A stretch of 64,000 nt of DNA from Cichorium intybus (GCA_023525715.1 CM042010.1:81221894-81285893); one strand, 5' to 3'. Shown: positions 35,406-47,240, counted from the stretch's first letter. Notes: a model not told the origin generated them from the sequence alone. A program made the numbers and translations.

Positions 35406-38182
35406 TGTCACACCCCCAAACCACGATGGCGGAAACGTCTGAGGGTGGATGACTTCATGAACAGTATCACAATAACGTTTGTACAATAGTGATCAAAGCA
35501 AACACATCCATCATATACATAATTGTAAATGTTACAAGAGTTGCAAAGATTGTACGTTTTAAATACAATTACAATATGATATCAAAATACATAGTATGAC
35601 GCCATCACGACCCATCTGTAGTTACCTTATCAATTTCCTGAGAATACAAGTAGTTTGAAAGAGTGTCAACATTACGTTGGTGAGTTCATAAGATTTTTGT
35701 ATGAGAAAATCCATAATCCTTTTTCCTTGTAGAAAGATAGTGGTTGAAACCAGAAAATCCAATATTTTCTTATAAATGAGTAGTAGTCTTAGAACCCAAA
35801 GACCGAAAATGTATAGTTATTTGTATACTTGAAAATAGTATTACGTAGTTTTATTCTTGTATAAAACCATGTAAATAGGTGTTTACTGGTAGTTGAATCG
35901 TAGATTTAATTCCACAAAAGTCGTATGTATAAGTAAACCGTATTTATATTTATTTCTTTGATAAAACATAGTTTTAATTCCCATAGAATCAGTGTGTATA
36001 AGTAAAACCATACTTATATTTGTAACTTGTTAAAATATAGTTTTAATACCATAAAACTTGTATGAGGAATCTCTTTCCTTGTAAAATGTAGTATTGTAAT
36101 CCAAGAAAATCCAATATTTTCTTATGAATGTATCCAAGTCCTTAAAACCCAAGGACTAAAATGTATAGCATAGTTTGTAGTATAAAGCCATTGAAAATGT
36201 ATATTTCCACGTAAACAATTTAATTAGTTGATTTCCCATACGAGATGCCCTATAACCATACTGTGACCATGTAGGCCTGCTTCGACGTTCTTCAGGCGTC
36301 GGACTGTTATGACATTTGTCACCTCAGACCCGTCGGTCTAGCTGTAGCTAGCAGCTCAGGTGCGGGGTTGTCAATCCCGTATAGATCTATACAAAAATAT
36401 CACGCTCTCTTACCGAGACTCTGGTTATAAATTTCAGGACTTATAGTATGTACTTAAATAAGCACTGTGAAGATTCGTCTCACAAAAATGTATGTATCAA
36501 TCAGCTTGTTTACGTAAAGTTTGTATATGAGAAACCTTTGTATTTGCCCATTATCATTTTTCCCATGATAATATAGTAATGTATAATAATTATATATTTT
36601 TATATAATTATTTTGTCTTGTTCAAAATGTCATAGTTACCTTGTGTCCATAAACTATTCCTATAATAGTCTATTTTTAGTATTCCATCGTAAAAAGCGTA
36701 TATTTACAAATATATATGAAATAACTTATTTAGATAGTTATAAAGAACTTCTTTTAAGATATATTCTCCACAATAGTGGTGTAATAAATTGGTTATACCC
36801 TTTATTAATTCCAATATAATATTTCATGACTATCAAGTAAAGAACGGCCAGGTAGAAGATCAAATGGGGAGGCAGGACCCTTTCAGCGTATAAGCCTTTC
36901 GGAAATCCAACAACCTAGCCCAAATGATCGGCCTAGACACCGCCCTCGTAAGTAGATCATTCGATATTATTTTTGGAATTATAATTGAATTGTTTAATGA
37001 TGTTTACAAAATTCGCATTTCGTTTACTATTGTTATAAATGAGTATAAATAACTATTTTTATAGTATAACTTGTATTCTCCCCCTTAAAAACATGAATAA
37101 AGATAAAAAGAAGGGGTATGAACTCACCTTAATGTCGATGATGATCTTATCACCAATTGTTGTTAGATCGCCCGACTCTTACTGTTTCTAACTCGAACTC
37201 ACTATATTTATAATTGAAATATCTACTTCTAACGCTCATTTTTCGTATATCTCTCTATACGTATCGAAGAACTTGTTTGTGTGATTTGAATGGCTTGAAT
37301 GAGGCTATATTTGTAGTAGATTTATTTTCGTATTGCGGCCCTCAAGATACAGATATTCGACTTTTATAGCTTTTAGAAATTATTTATGACAAAACATACC
37401 CTTAAAATACTCTTTAAATAGATTTAATAGTTTTTATATAAAACAAATGATTTTTGTTTATAAAACTATAATCTACAAAAATCGTAGTTTAATAATATCA
37501 ACTTTTTAACTAAAAAGCTTTTATGAATTAACGAAAGGGTATTAATTGTAAGTTTAATGAAAATATAGGGTTTAAATGTAAATAAAATTTCATTTTAAAG
37601 AAAACTAAAATATTAAATATAAAACTGATATAATAATATTAAATTTTGACGTCAGGTTGTTCGTGTCGACGATACGGTTTTGACGGTAAATTTTTCGTTT
37701 TATAAAAAATCATAATATTTTTGATAAACTTAACAATACGTATTGAATACGTAGTGTTCGAAATGAAAATACGAATTCTTTGGGGGTAAAATATATAAAT
37801 ATGAATAAATAATTAAGTGGGGCCCACTTTAATAAAATTATATAAAAAAAATGAAAAATACAAGTTTCAAAGTCTTCCCACCCTTTTTGAAGAAGACTTT
37901 GAAATTTTGTTGTTTTGTTTTTTTTTTACTGAACACTATTCACGTCGAATTACTGTTCACGTCGGACACTATTCACGATGTAAATTTTTTTTTTCATTTA
38001 TACCAAAAAAATCTAACTTAATTGCGTTTGTTCGTATAATTGACTTGAATTAACATACTTAGTATTATAATATCAAATAATACATCGTAGAGATTATGAA
38101 ATTTACATTTCAATATATTGACCTAACGTACGCTCTGGTTGACTTGAGTTGACTTTCGTTGACTAATTTGACAGTTGTCACA
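35406..38182 (-). repeat. Element C 5' LTR (right on the plus strand)
   Basis: 2777 bp partner of 20405-23187, with TG...CA ends, followed by the TSD TGTTT at 38183-38187. Confidence 0.95.
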
Positions 38183-38412
38183 TGTTTAAACTCCACCAAC
38201 ACCTTAGGAGGAACTGGTTGCAAATATGAGAACTCTACATGAACATTTAAGGGACCACCAGTAGCTCTATCAGTTAGAGTAGTCATCTTCACTTCATAGT
38301 GATGATTCCACATAGACTTGATTACCCCTCCATACACGGCTCCTACGAATTCTCCATCTTGCATTCTTACTTCTACTTTCTCATCACGATTGATAGGACG
38401 TCTTGCTGCCAT
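38183..38412 (-). pseudogene. Second antisense Agenet gene, 5' part (split by element C)
   Basis: Starts ATG at 38412 (MAARRPINRDEKVEVRM) and encodes the first Agenet module (GEFVGAVYGGVIKSMWNHHY...VPPKVLVEF) up to the insertion point; the remainder is at 20210-20404. Aligned with the intact 139 aa paralogue, the start, EVxV motif, GGVI(K) strand and PxVLVE(F/Y)K junction all correspond. A longer frame back to 38505 exists, but the TATA box at 38461 and the paralogue both favour the ATG at 38412. Confidence 0.85.
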
Positions 38413-38460
38413 CTTAATTTTCCAGTTTCTTGTGTAACTTCTTTGCTTAAGCGCAAACCC

Positions 38461-38470
38461 CCTTTTATAG
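38461..38470 (-). promoter_or_regulatory. TATA box of the split antisense Agenet gene
   Basis: Minus strand CTATAAAAGG, about 49-58 nt upstream of the ATG at 38412, matching the TATA position of the paralogue. Confidence 0.7.
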
Positions 38471-39344
38471 GCACACAAATCTTTACTCACACTTCCCCAT
38501 TTCACGACACCTCATTTCTTAGAGATTACCAATATAGAGATGAGATGCATGATTTGACTATTTAGCCTAATCAGTCGGCGTCATTTATGGTCTCTGCAGT
38601 AATACATGACACCAACCCGTAGAATTGACAACTCTTGCGTTATCCATTAAACTGACATACTCTATTGTATCACTTCTGAATTCTAATATCAGAACTCTAA
38701 TCAGAATGTTTAATCCAACTTTCCTTCAGAACTTTAACATTCAAAAATATTGATTCGAATTCAGAAACCTCTCTCTCCCCCTTGATTCAATCTTTTTGGT
38801 TCGGAACTTGGTTCAGAACCACTCACATTCTGAATAAGATTTCACTTCTGTTGCATCTCTAACTCTCTCTACTTCTGCCTAACCTCAGCACCATAGCATT
38901 CATAACAAAATGTACCATCGCCACCTCAACACGATAAATTTAACGTTAGAATGAAAATTAAATACAAGAAACATTTAATATCAAATAATCAAAAAACCAT
39001 ACAATCAACATTTCTTCAACGAATATCCCCTCTGCCACACTTGTCCGTCCTTTAATGCACCATCCTCTTTCATCATTACTTAGCATTAAATACCAAGCAC
39101 ACACTTTTCTGACACAACTATTCACACGTCCCTTCATTATCTTATCCGACGGTTCTTTGCACATTTTCAAAATTTTTATAACCGTTCCCTCTTATTCAAA
39201 TCCCACACATCTTCATCTCCCTTACAAATTTCCCCTCTATTATCATCACTCTCTCTCGGCGCCATCTGCAATCTCACAACCCTAAAATTCTCGAAACTCC
39301 ACTCTTCTTCTTCTCTCCCACAACATTCATACCACACTTCTCCA
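38471..39344. other. Divergent intergenic region of element B
   Basis: Lies between the antisense Agenet gene and the sense envelope-position ORF. No supported ORF. It may serve as promoter for both directions; a weak TTTTTATAACC occurs at about 39171 on the plus strand. Confidence 0.5.
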
Positions 39345-40376
39345 ATGGCGTCACAATCAAAAAGCGACAACGACACTGTTCTAGTTGCCGTCACCAATCT
39401 CTACCTCTCACGAAATCTCACCATCTACAAGGAACATCTACGAGTGCTAATTCATCTCTTGTCCAAACACAAACTGGCAAGAGCCTTCTTTGATCCACCC
39501 CCTGCAATTCCAGTTTCTCTGCTTCAAGACATTGTCTCAACCGCCACCAAATACCAAAATGGTTATATCCTCACCCTACAAGACGGCCGAAAAACCATCT
39601 TAGATAAGAAAGTATTCGCCGCCGCCCTACACCTTCCGTACCACGAAAGCACTTTTGATCATCCACCTCCTAACCAACTTGAATCCATGATCTACAAGAT
39701 GGGATACATATACAAATTGCCAAAACTGTTCCAATTGTCCAAAGGGCACATCTCGCCCCAATGGCAATGTCTGATTCATTATATCATTAAGTGCTTAACC
39801 GGTAAAATGGGCGGTACATATCAGTTAAGCAAACGCCTTCTAGAACTTCTTTGGAGCCTTTATACAGGCTATGAAAACGATCATGCAGAAATATTATTTG
39901 AAGACTTTCTCTCCTACATTCCCACCTTTCAGAAGCCGAAAGGCAAAATCCATTTTGCACGTTTTTAGGCCATGTGCATCCAACATATACATCAATCCCT
40001 TCAGATCCCAATCCCTTCACCCAGATCCGATGAAGACAAATTAGTAATGCTTGAAGCCAAACCATATGCTCCAAAAACAGACTCAATTTTTGGAAAAATC
40101 CAAAAATTACCTGACTCATTTCTAAACTTGGCTGATCCGACAGAGCCTAATGTACTCTTCCACCTCTTTGCAACACAGGATGTACCCCCTTACTCTCCTC
40201 ATTCTCTCAAAGACTGCGTGGCCCCGAAGAAACCTAAAAAGAAAGCTTCCGGGTCCTCACCATCAAAGCAACCTCCTAAAAAGAAACAGAGAAAAGACAA
40301 AACGGTACATCTTTCTTCCCCCCTTTCTCTGAATCTTCAGAAAAATCTTATTTTTGAACCAGCTTCTGACTCATGA
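39345..40376 (+). pseudogene. Element B sense ORF after pol, N-terminal part (envelope position)
   Basis: From ATG 39345 (MASQSKSDNDTVLVAVTN) a single frame runs 343 codons to TGA at 40374-40376, broken once by TAG at 39966-39968 (ARF-stop-AMCIQ), probably a former Trp. The N-terminal ~205 residues look globular; the C-terminus is Lys-rich (KKPKKKASGSS, PPKKKQRKDK), like a nuclear-localisation stretch. I see no signal peptide or membrane segment. Sireviruses often carry an ORF here called envelope-like; by position this may be it, but by content it is unassigned. Captured host sequence is an alternative. Confidence 0.55.
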
Positions 40377-40803
40377 TCTCCGAAAATGTTATTCAGACTT
40401 CTGAGTCTCTCATCTGATTCTTAACCTTCTTTCTATTTATCTCCGAACTTCCTACCTTATCACTTTCCTCAACTTCAAACAACAATTGTAATCACTCTTC
40501 TTACAAGTCAAAACCAAGTGCCCTGATTATTCCTTATTATCGGCACTTGGGAAATCCAGGTGTATATTAAGTATTGCTTGGTCATTTTGTTTTAACGATA
40601 AAGTTTTAACAACATGAAAATCATAAATCTTTGATTTTTGAGCATCCAAATCACCTTTGATCTGAACTTTACTATCTCTGTGATACATTCAGTTTGGTTC
40701 ACTACAGGTATGTGTTACCTCTGGAATTTGTTTCCATATTCTAACTCGTGCACTTTCTTGTTAGACTTCTGAACCATCTTTTAAGCACTCCGAGTCAGAA
40801 AAA
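40377..40803 (+). other. Possible intron or degraded coding stretch in the post-pol region
   Basis: No open frame. It contains CACTACAGGTATGT (donor-like, 40710) and CTTTCTTGTTAG (acceptor-like, 40764). The 55 nt between them is short for a plant intron, so I do not assert splicing. Confidence 0.35.
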
Positions 40804-41214
40804 TTGGAGGAAAGACAGAACTCTCCAGACTCGGAAGACACTCAGGAAGACATGATTGTGGTGGAAACACAGAACTCACCACCTAAAGAAAAAGAAAAAG
40901 CCGTTGAAACTACCAGAGATACACCGTCTGTAACCATCCTCTCAGATCCCACCCAACCTCCTACAAATGCAACCGAGTTCGACGTATGGAGATTTCAGAC
41001 TGCAGTTAATGAACAGGCAACATTAGTAAAACTCCTTAAAAAGTAGTTTGAGCTCAAGAAAACTGAACTCCAAACTCTCTCAGCATTTGGCCCACCAACT
41101 GACGATGATTCAGATGCGGTCAAATCAGAAAGAAAGAGAATCAATGCACTCACTCTACGTATTGACTCCTTTATAAGTGCCTCTCTCAACAATCTGGTAG
41201 ACACTCCCGTCTTT
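40804..41214 (+). pseudogene. Element B post-pol coding region, acidic middle part (broken)
   Basis: The frame reads EERQNSPDSEDTQEDMIVVE onward to TAG at 41044-41046, then continues in the same frame to a TGA near 41215. Composition is acidic, Ser/Thr/Pro-rich, typical of a disordered linker. It probably joined the ORFs at 39345 and 41378 into one product; frameshifts now separate them. Confidence 0.45.
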
Positions 41215-41377
41215 TGACACCACTGAAAAGGATTGGTCCAAAATTGCCTCAGAAATCGTTCTCCTCACTTGGGACAGGTTCATTGCTCAAGATCTACAAA
41301 AGAAAACAACCATTAACACCACCCTTAAGCAACCTGCTGAATCCGGCTCCCGTTTTCTAGTCTCAGAAACCCAATCC

Positions 41378-43506
41378 TTGCCAGTCGGACCTTCTATTTT
41401 CGGTAACGATCAAGAAGTAGACCAACCCCAACCTTCTTCCTCCAAAATGCATCCAATCGACCTTAGTGACACCAACTCATCTTTTGACAAAGCTGACACA
41501 AAAGCTCCCCAATCCGTCAACTACCCAGTCAAAGATGACGCATTACATCAAAAAGTCGATGCCTTAACCACTCTTCTGACTGAATTTAAAGCCTCTCAAA
41601 ACCAAGAGGCCTTGGTTAAAGAGATAGCTGCACTAAAAGATAGAGTAGCTGCACTTGAAAATCGAGACATTCTTCTTCATCTGGACAACCAAGTTGAACA
41701 AGTCATCTCTGATGGCCTAGCAACCATTGACGCCAATCGCCAATCAGACGCCGAAAACATGATGACAACCACACAAAAGCTATTACTAGAAGTAGAAAAA
41801 TGTCAAAAACAGATTCCAAAACATATGGAAGTTGTGGACAACAAAATCATCTCAACCACCAATCACCTTTCAAACTATCTTCACGGCGTCCTTTCGGAGA
41901 ACATCTCTCTCCTAAAGACCCACTTTCTTCTCCTTCAGATCATCACTCACACTCTCACCTCCATTACTGACACCATGGATGGACTCATTCAGCAGATTAA
42001 ACTCTACACCAATCTCAACATAGATTTCATGGAACAATTCAAGGACTTTGCATCCAAAACCCTTGCTGACGATCTAGGAAAAATGTTCACTCAAGTAACC
42101 ACCAATCTTGAAACCATCTTAAACCGCCTACCTATGCTCCCTTCAACTTCTAAAGGAACCCCAGGAGGGGGAAGGACGGGTCAGATAGACGAAACATGTC
42201 CAAGTGGGACCAAAGAAACTAATGACGAAACTATGGTGGATACAACAGAAGATCAAAATCAGAAACATCAAGGAGAAAGAGACACTCAGGAAGACACCCA
42301 TGCTGATAAGGGTGATGAATCTGATAAAGAAACCTATGCCGAGGAACCAACAAAAGATCCTCTCATCAATCAGACTCCAAGAGAAACTTCCTCAAAATCT
42401 CCAACAAAGGTTCAAACACCTCATTCTTCTCCTCTGAAAATTCAGACAGTTGAAGTTCCAACTGTTGAAGTTCCATCAGAAGATGAGATTTTCGTGTTCT
42501 CACCAATCAAAGAATCAGACCCCCAGAAGTCAAGGACAAGAAATCGAAATTCTTCGATACTCAAGCTCTTCGACATGCTGAAGGCTTCAGCTCCGAGTCT
42601 GATCCAGATCCAAACAAAGTTGACCCAAGTGATCCCAGCATACCTCCCGCCAGACCCGTCTTTTCAAACCCTCTCATTCCTCGACCATTGACCGATTCCG
42701 ACTTTAAACCCTTCAAGACTTACAAGCCTCCTCCTACTCCCCAACACAACTGGGACATACCTCTGACTCTAAACGAAGATAAGTATGTCTACTCACTCAA
42801 TTTCTCACAAATCCTAAGATTCAACAAAGATCTAGAAGCTTTCCACAAGGACCAAAAATTCCTGAGCTCATGTACCAAACATCAAGTTGATACATGGTCA
42901 ATCGATATAATAACATCAGTTTGGAGCATTAAGAAGAGAAGCTTCCAAAAATCTAATTATTACGAATATGAAATAATTAGAAACAACAACTATGACAAAC
43001 CAATTCTGATAACGGAAGCTGACTGCTGAATGATGAATCCAGCAGATCTCTTCACAATCGTTCGGAAGCTGTCAACCAAAGAATATCAAGTTGCTAGAGA
43101 AGCTTATGTCGCATCCAAACAATTCTTACATCGCATTTTAGAAGAATTCTGCACTGCTGATGCTGAATTGTTCAAACTTGTCAACCCGACAGAACCATTC
43201 CCAGAAAAGGTTGATCTATCTATGCCGGAAAACCCAGATAACTGGAAAAGTGGTGCCACCTTTGACCCTGTACTTGGACTGGTATACAAGAACCCAAAGC
43301 AGAAAGGATCCCTCTTCTTTCTTTGTGCTGATCAAATCAAAAGGCTCCCTAGCGGGAACATAACTGAATACATCAAAGCCATTAAAAAGTCACAATCATC
43401 AGATGCAGAAGCAAAGAAGGAACTGATACTGAGAATGGAGTGGCTGCTGGCAGTTAGGAACTTCTGGTCATATGCTGTGAGACAAGGTGTACTAGATAAA
43501 CCTTGA
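41378..43506 (+). pseudogene. Element B post-pol coding region, coiled-coil and C-terminal domain (broken)
   Basis: 41378-42691 encodes a Ser-rich start, a strong coiled coil (VKEIAALKDRVAALENRD near residue 90), a long helical stretch, then an acidic Glu/Asp/Thr-rich tail. A frameshift at 42685-42691 leads into a C-terminal domain (NWDIPLTLNEDKYVYSLNF) to 43506, interrupted by TGA at 43027-43029 where Trp is likely (EADC-stop-MMNPADLF). It ends 43 bases before the 3' LTR. Coiled coils have been described in Sirevirus envelope-like ORFs, which supports that label modestly. No fusion peptide or transmembrane anchor is apparent. Confidence 0.55.
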
Positions 43507-43537
43507 AGAAGTTGACTCAAACCCCTCGTTTGGTCAC

Positions 43538-43549
43538 CGAAGGGGGAAT
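43538..43549 (+). promoter_or_regulatory. Element B polypurine tract
   Basis: CGAAGGGGGAAT-like purine run directly before the 3' LTR, the plus-strand priming site. Confidence 0.85.
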
Positions 43550-44615
43550 TGTTAGTGCTAAAGTCAGATCGTTGACCAACTCGTCATTTGATGTATTTTG
43601 GTTTAGTGTTAATCTCTTCTTTTTGATGGAATACTAGTCAAGTATTTTGTACGAATGCTTTAAGTAATGAACTAATAGTTATGTCTTGAATGTGATACTT
43701 AAATGTGCTTTATATCTATAATTATTGTCTTGGATAAGTTGTGTTCTGATAGACGTCCGAAATCCAGTCTTGGATTTCGGAACTCCAAATTAATTCAATA
43801 TCAAGATCACAAGTACACTTCTCTAATGACATAGTTCGGAAGTCTATACTCCGAACTAACTTAGAAGACCATTCAATACCAACAAAGATCATATTCCCAA
43901 GATACTCTGATTCAGAAATGCCAGGACTCCGAAATCATCTCAGGATTTCGGAAAATCAATATGATCTACTTACAAGAACTATCATACTTAATCTTTCTAC
44001 AAAGAAGACTGAGAGATCTAAAGATCATCTTGAAGATAAGACAAAGGATAAGCACTTCAACGTATAGGATACGATTAGACTAGATCAGGCGTGGCCTTTT
44101 AGAAGCATGTCGGTTTTACTTAGTGTATTATTTTATTCTAGATAAGACACCTTAGTCTGACATTGTATTATTATATTAGTTTTATCCTTCTTGTCTGACT
44201 AAAGAGAGACGTGTTGTCTACTCTTCAGTCCTTTGGTCTTTACCCAATGTCTCCCCTTATCCTATAAAAGGGAGACCACATCCATCTTCAGTCCTCATGA
44301 GCTTGAGAGACTTTATGTAACACTTTTACATTTACCAATACAATCTCTCATTCCATCAACTCTCCAATTCTTATCTGCATTCCCTTCTGTCTTTTTATTT
44401 CCTGCATCTCAAATTTCCTGTCTTTACATTTCTTATTATCTAACTGTTAATTTACTTTATGTATTGTTGAGCTATTGATATATTCTAAGTACTTATTACA
44501 TTCCACAAATCAACTCAAGTCTTCAGACTTGTCCTCTTCCGAAACTTCCCAATTTCGGAACTTTAGTTTCCGCAATCTTACTTTCCGCACTTACCTAGAA
44601 TATTTGGCGACAACA
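43550..44615 (+). repeat. Element B 3' LTR
   Basis: 1066 bp with TG...CA ends and a clean promoter TATA, CCTATAAAAGGGAGACC (near 44261). TSD GTGGG follows at 44616-44620. Confidence 0.95.
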
Positions 44616-45248
44616 GTGGGGACCAAGAAAAACGGATTTAAAGCTTCATTTATTTAGTTATTATGGTGAAATAAAGGCCCTTATAATGGCCCTAAGTTTT
44701 GTAACATTTTTCTAGCTTAAATACGATGTTTAATTTGTTTTTAGGCTTTATATAAGCCACCCTTATCATTGTAATCAAATAATGAATGATTTGAAGAAAT
44801 TGAGCCTTGTGTTCTCGAGTTGCGTACTCACAAAACCCAGCAAACCCTAGGCTACGTGTTTAGGCTTGCTAGAATTCAGTTCAATAGGTCTTGGGCTGTC
44901 TTCAACGTTGATTCAATCAATAGGTCTTGGTTAATCATCACACTATCTTTCATTTTTGTTCTTATATCTCCAAAACACCAAAAATATCCATTCTTTCTGT
45001 TCAGATCCTCCTTTGCTCTCAAAACTCCATATCTTCAATACAATCTCCAAACACCATACAAACCATCCATATTCAGTTTCAACCTATTCTAAGCCATACA
45101 AAACCCTAACCCCACGATGACCAGACCCTAAACCCTATTTTACACGTCCAAACCCTTCCCAAAAACCCTTAAACAGCCATTTTCTCCAGATCTGTTCATT
45201 CACTTATCCAAACACTAACCTTAGTTCTTGATCTGTTCATTCATATCA
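44616..45248 (+). repeat. Element A 5' LTR, second part
   Basis: Continues A's LTR after B, starting with the duplicated GTGGG and GACCAAGAAAAACGG, aligning to 47567-48262. The reconstructed 5' LTR is about 919 bp against 985 bp for the 3' LTR; the gap is mainly a ~50 bp segment (around 47995-48045) absent here. Confidence 0.92.
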
Positions 45249-45252
45249 TAAG

Positions 45253-45266
45253 TGGTGTCAGAGCCC
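45253..45266 (+). promoter_or_regulatory. Element A primer-binding-site-like sequence
   Basis: TGGTGTCAGAGCCC lies four bases after the 5' LTR. It differs from the iMet site TGGTATCAGAGCC by one base (A to G), so either this copy mutated or the family uses a variant primer. Confidence 0.7.
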
Positions 45267-45299
45267 AAGTTTTGATTGGGCACAAGTTACGTAAGAATT

Positions 45300-47240
45300 A
45301 TGTTTGGTTCACAAACCCTAATGGGATGGCTAGAAAAAGAAAGAGAACTGGCAGCCAAGGCTAGAAATAAGGCAATCCAAGAGTGGATGGCTATGATGCG
45401 ATTAAATGTGGAACAAGAAGACATTGAGGAGATGTCATTTTCTGATTTGGAAGAAGAAGATGAAAATTCAGGCCCTATATATGATACCTATGATGAAGAA
45501 GACGAGTTCCTTGATGAAATTGAAGATGAAGTTGCTGAAAGAAGGAGTTTTGTTGGTGAGGAATTCGACTTTGTTGGTGAAAACAAGAGTAACGAAGAAG
45601 TGATTTTTGCTGAATCACAAAGATCAACCCAAGAACAAAGGATCATGAGGTCAAATGATGTTAGGTACCAAAAAAATTCAGATTCTCTCATCTTCAATGA
45701 TTATTTTTTTAAAGATCTTATGGATATCACAAGTAGAAGCTTTGTTGATAAAGAGGACTTATTCGTTTGTTACACTCACATTTGTTTCAAAGTGTGGGAA
45801 CTTATAGCATCTTGGAAACCATGGGATAGTTACTTCTTTATTAAAATTGTGGGTTGTAACAAATGCTTTATGGATTTGAAAAGGGAGTGTGGTGCTGGAT
45901 TAGATCATGATGTTTATAATCCCATTGGTTATGATCTTGTTAATTATGAGCTTAGAAATAGTGTTGCTGAATTTGAAGATCAAGCTAAGGGGCTGAATTC
46001 AGAAAGTGGTTTGAAGATGAGCATGTGTGTGGATGAAGGCCATAAAGGTCTGATTGAAACAAGCAAGGAACGTGTGGTTGCTGCTCCTAAAATGGTAACA
46101 CCTAATCCTATACCTTTTCAGCCTCTCAAGATGAAAAATGATGCTAGTAGTGAAGGCCAAAGGCAAGGGAAATCTTGTGTTTATTATTTGCATTTTCCAC
46201 AAGCACTTGATTTCAAAGGAAGGGGTTTTAAGCAATTTAATTGGCATTGGTTAAAAGGGGAGTTAGTATTAATTAACCATGCTATATAGATTACTTATGG
46301 GCTAAAGTGGGAAACAAGTTCCATGTGTCATCTCAATCTGAACCAACGCTTGAATATGGCCATTAAAAGATTCTTGAAGTGGATTGCTAAGAAAGGTTGC
46401 AAACTCTTTTCTTACAGAACAGCCCAAGGTGATGCAAAAAGGGTGATGACTAAACTTGTTTGTCACATCTTTGAAGTGGGGTTGTTATTAACTGACCATG
46501 TACAAGAAAAGGGGTTGATGTTAGTTAATCATGTCAAAAGAATCACCATGGGCTGGAGTTGGGAATCAAGGATCGTGTGGAGTCCCAATCATGATGTTGT
46601 CTTGAAGGTGGAGGCTATGAAAATTTTGTTTAAAGTGATAGAACCAGCTAAGCTAGGGTCTGATATTGAAGAGAGAATAGTGATGTTTATACTTGCTGGT
46701 TGCAAGAATCAAGCTAAAGATGTCAAGATCGCATTTGGGAGAATGTTGGGAATTGCAATCATGGATGGCATCAACCATGATTTAATTATGACTTTTTTGT
46801 TTGGAAATTATTTAAACAAGTACATGACAGATGTAGGGCTTCTCAATGCTCTCAAAACCAATCCAAATGAAGGAAGGACTAAAGTTGGTAAAGAAAAGGT
46901 TGTTTATGATGGTGGAGGACATGATGAAAGTGTTTTAAACAAGATTCTACCCAAGGTAGCTAGTCGAGAAGAAAGTGGTATCAAAGGGGTGCAAGATGTG
47001 TTAAAATGCATGGAGATAAAGATCTTTCAAGAAAGGAAGTCAAAGGAGACCTTGGGAACAGATTTCATGTCATTTGTGTGTTCAAACCCAAAGACTGAGT
47101 TGTTTTTGAAGCCAAGCCAAGACTATGCTTCTAAGAGGGAGGGATGGCAGGAAATAAGAGGCATAAGGCTGCATTGTGTACCAAGGGAATTGAAAGCATC
47201 TAAGGGAGTCTATGTTACAAACTTTATGATGATGGCTTAG
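45300..47240 (+). pseudogene. Element A single large ORF of unknown family, one in-frame stop
   Basis: From ATG 45300 (MFGSQTLMGWLEKERELAAK) one frame runs 647 codons to a TAG at 47238-47240, interrupted only by TAG at 46287-46289. Residues ~30-110 are very acidic (FSDLEEEDENS). Later parts alternate hydrophobic segments with Cys/Trp-rich ones (VWELIASWKPWDSYFF, GCNKCFMDLKRECG) and a repeated NHV/DHV block (LLLTDHVQEKGLMLVNHVKR). I see no CCHC knuckle, protease, integrase or RT motif, so it is not ordinary gag-pol. It fills nearly all of A's interior, starting 35 nt after the primer site. Function unknown. Confidence 0.6.

Larger units (their letters stand above)
20405..38182 (-). mobile_element. 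Element C: large non-autonomous LTR retrotransposon carrying an RWP-RK gene
   Basis: LTRs of 2783 bp (20405-23187) and 2777 bp (35406-38182) begin TGTCACACCCCC and end GTTGTCACA, flanked by a perfect TSD TGTTT (20400-20404, 38183-38187). GCTCTGATACCA at 35391-35402, three bases from the right LTR, is the reverse complement of the iMet PBS, so C runs on the minus strand. Excluding element D, only ~3.3 kb of internal sequence remains, with no gag or pol. It holds an RWP-RK gene in the opposite (plus) orientation. This fits a large retrotransposon derivative (LARD) with captured cargo. LTRs differ at 19 positions in the first ~1035 bp by eye (~1.8%). Confidence 0.88.
10390..44615 (+). mobile_element. 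Element B: Sirevirus-like Ty1/copia retrotransposon with extra genes
   Basis: LTRs of 1068 and 1066 bp start TGTTAGTGCTAAAG and end GGCGACAACA; the TSD is GTGGG (10385-10389, 44616-44620). The iMet PBS is at 11460 and the polypurine tract at 43538-43549. Order: gag, protease, integrase, reverse transcriptase, RNase H, then two antisense Agenet genes and a sense envelope-position region. Integrase motifs such as IEHNFSAPYTPQQNGVVER and the GSKRV-stop-VPK junction before the protease point to the Sirevirus lineage. Subtracting element C (17.8 kb) and a SINE, B is about 16 kb, large for the lineage. All retroviral-type genes carry stops or frameshifts, so this copy is dead. Confidence 0.9.

Noticed and set aside
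40710..40764. Spliced intron in the element B post-pol region
   Set aside because: Donor and acceptor-like sequences exist, but the 55 nt span is short for a plant intron and the flanking frame is already broken.
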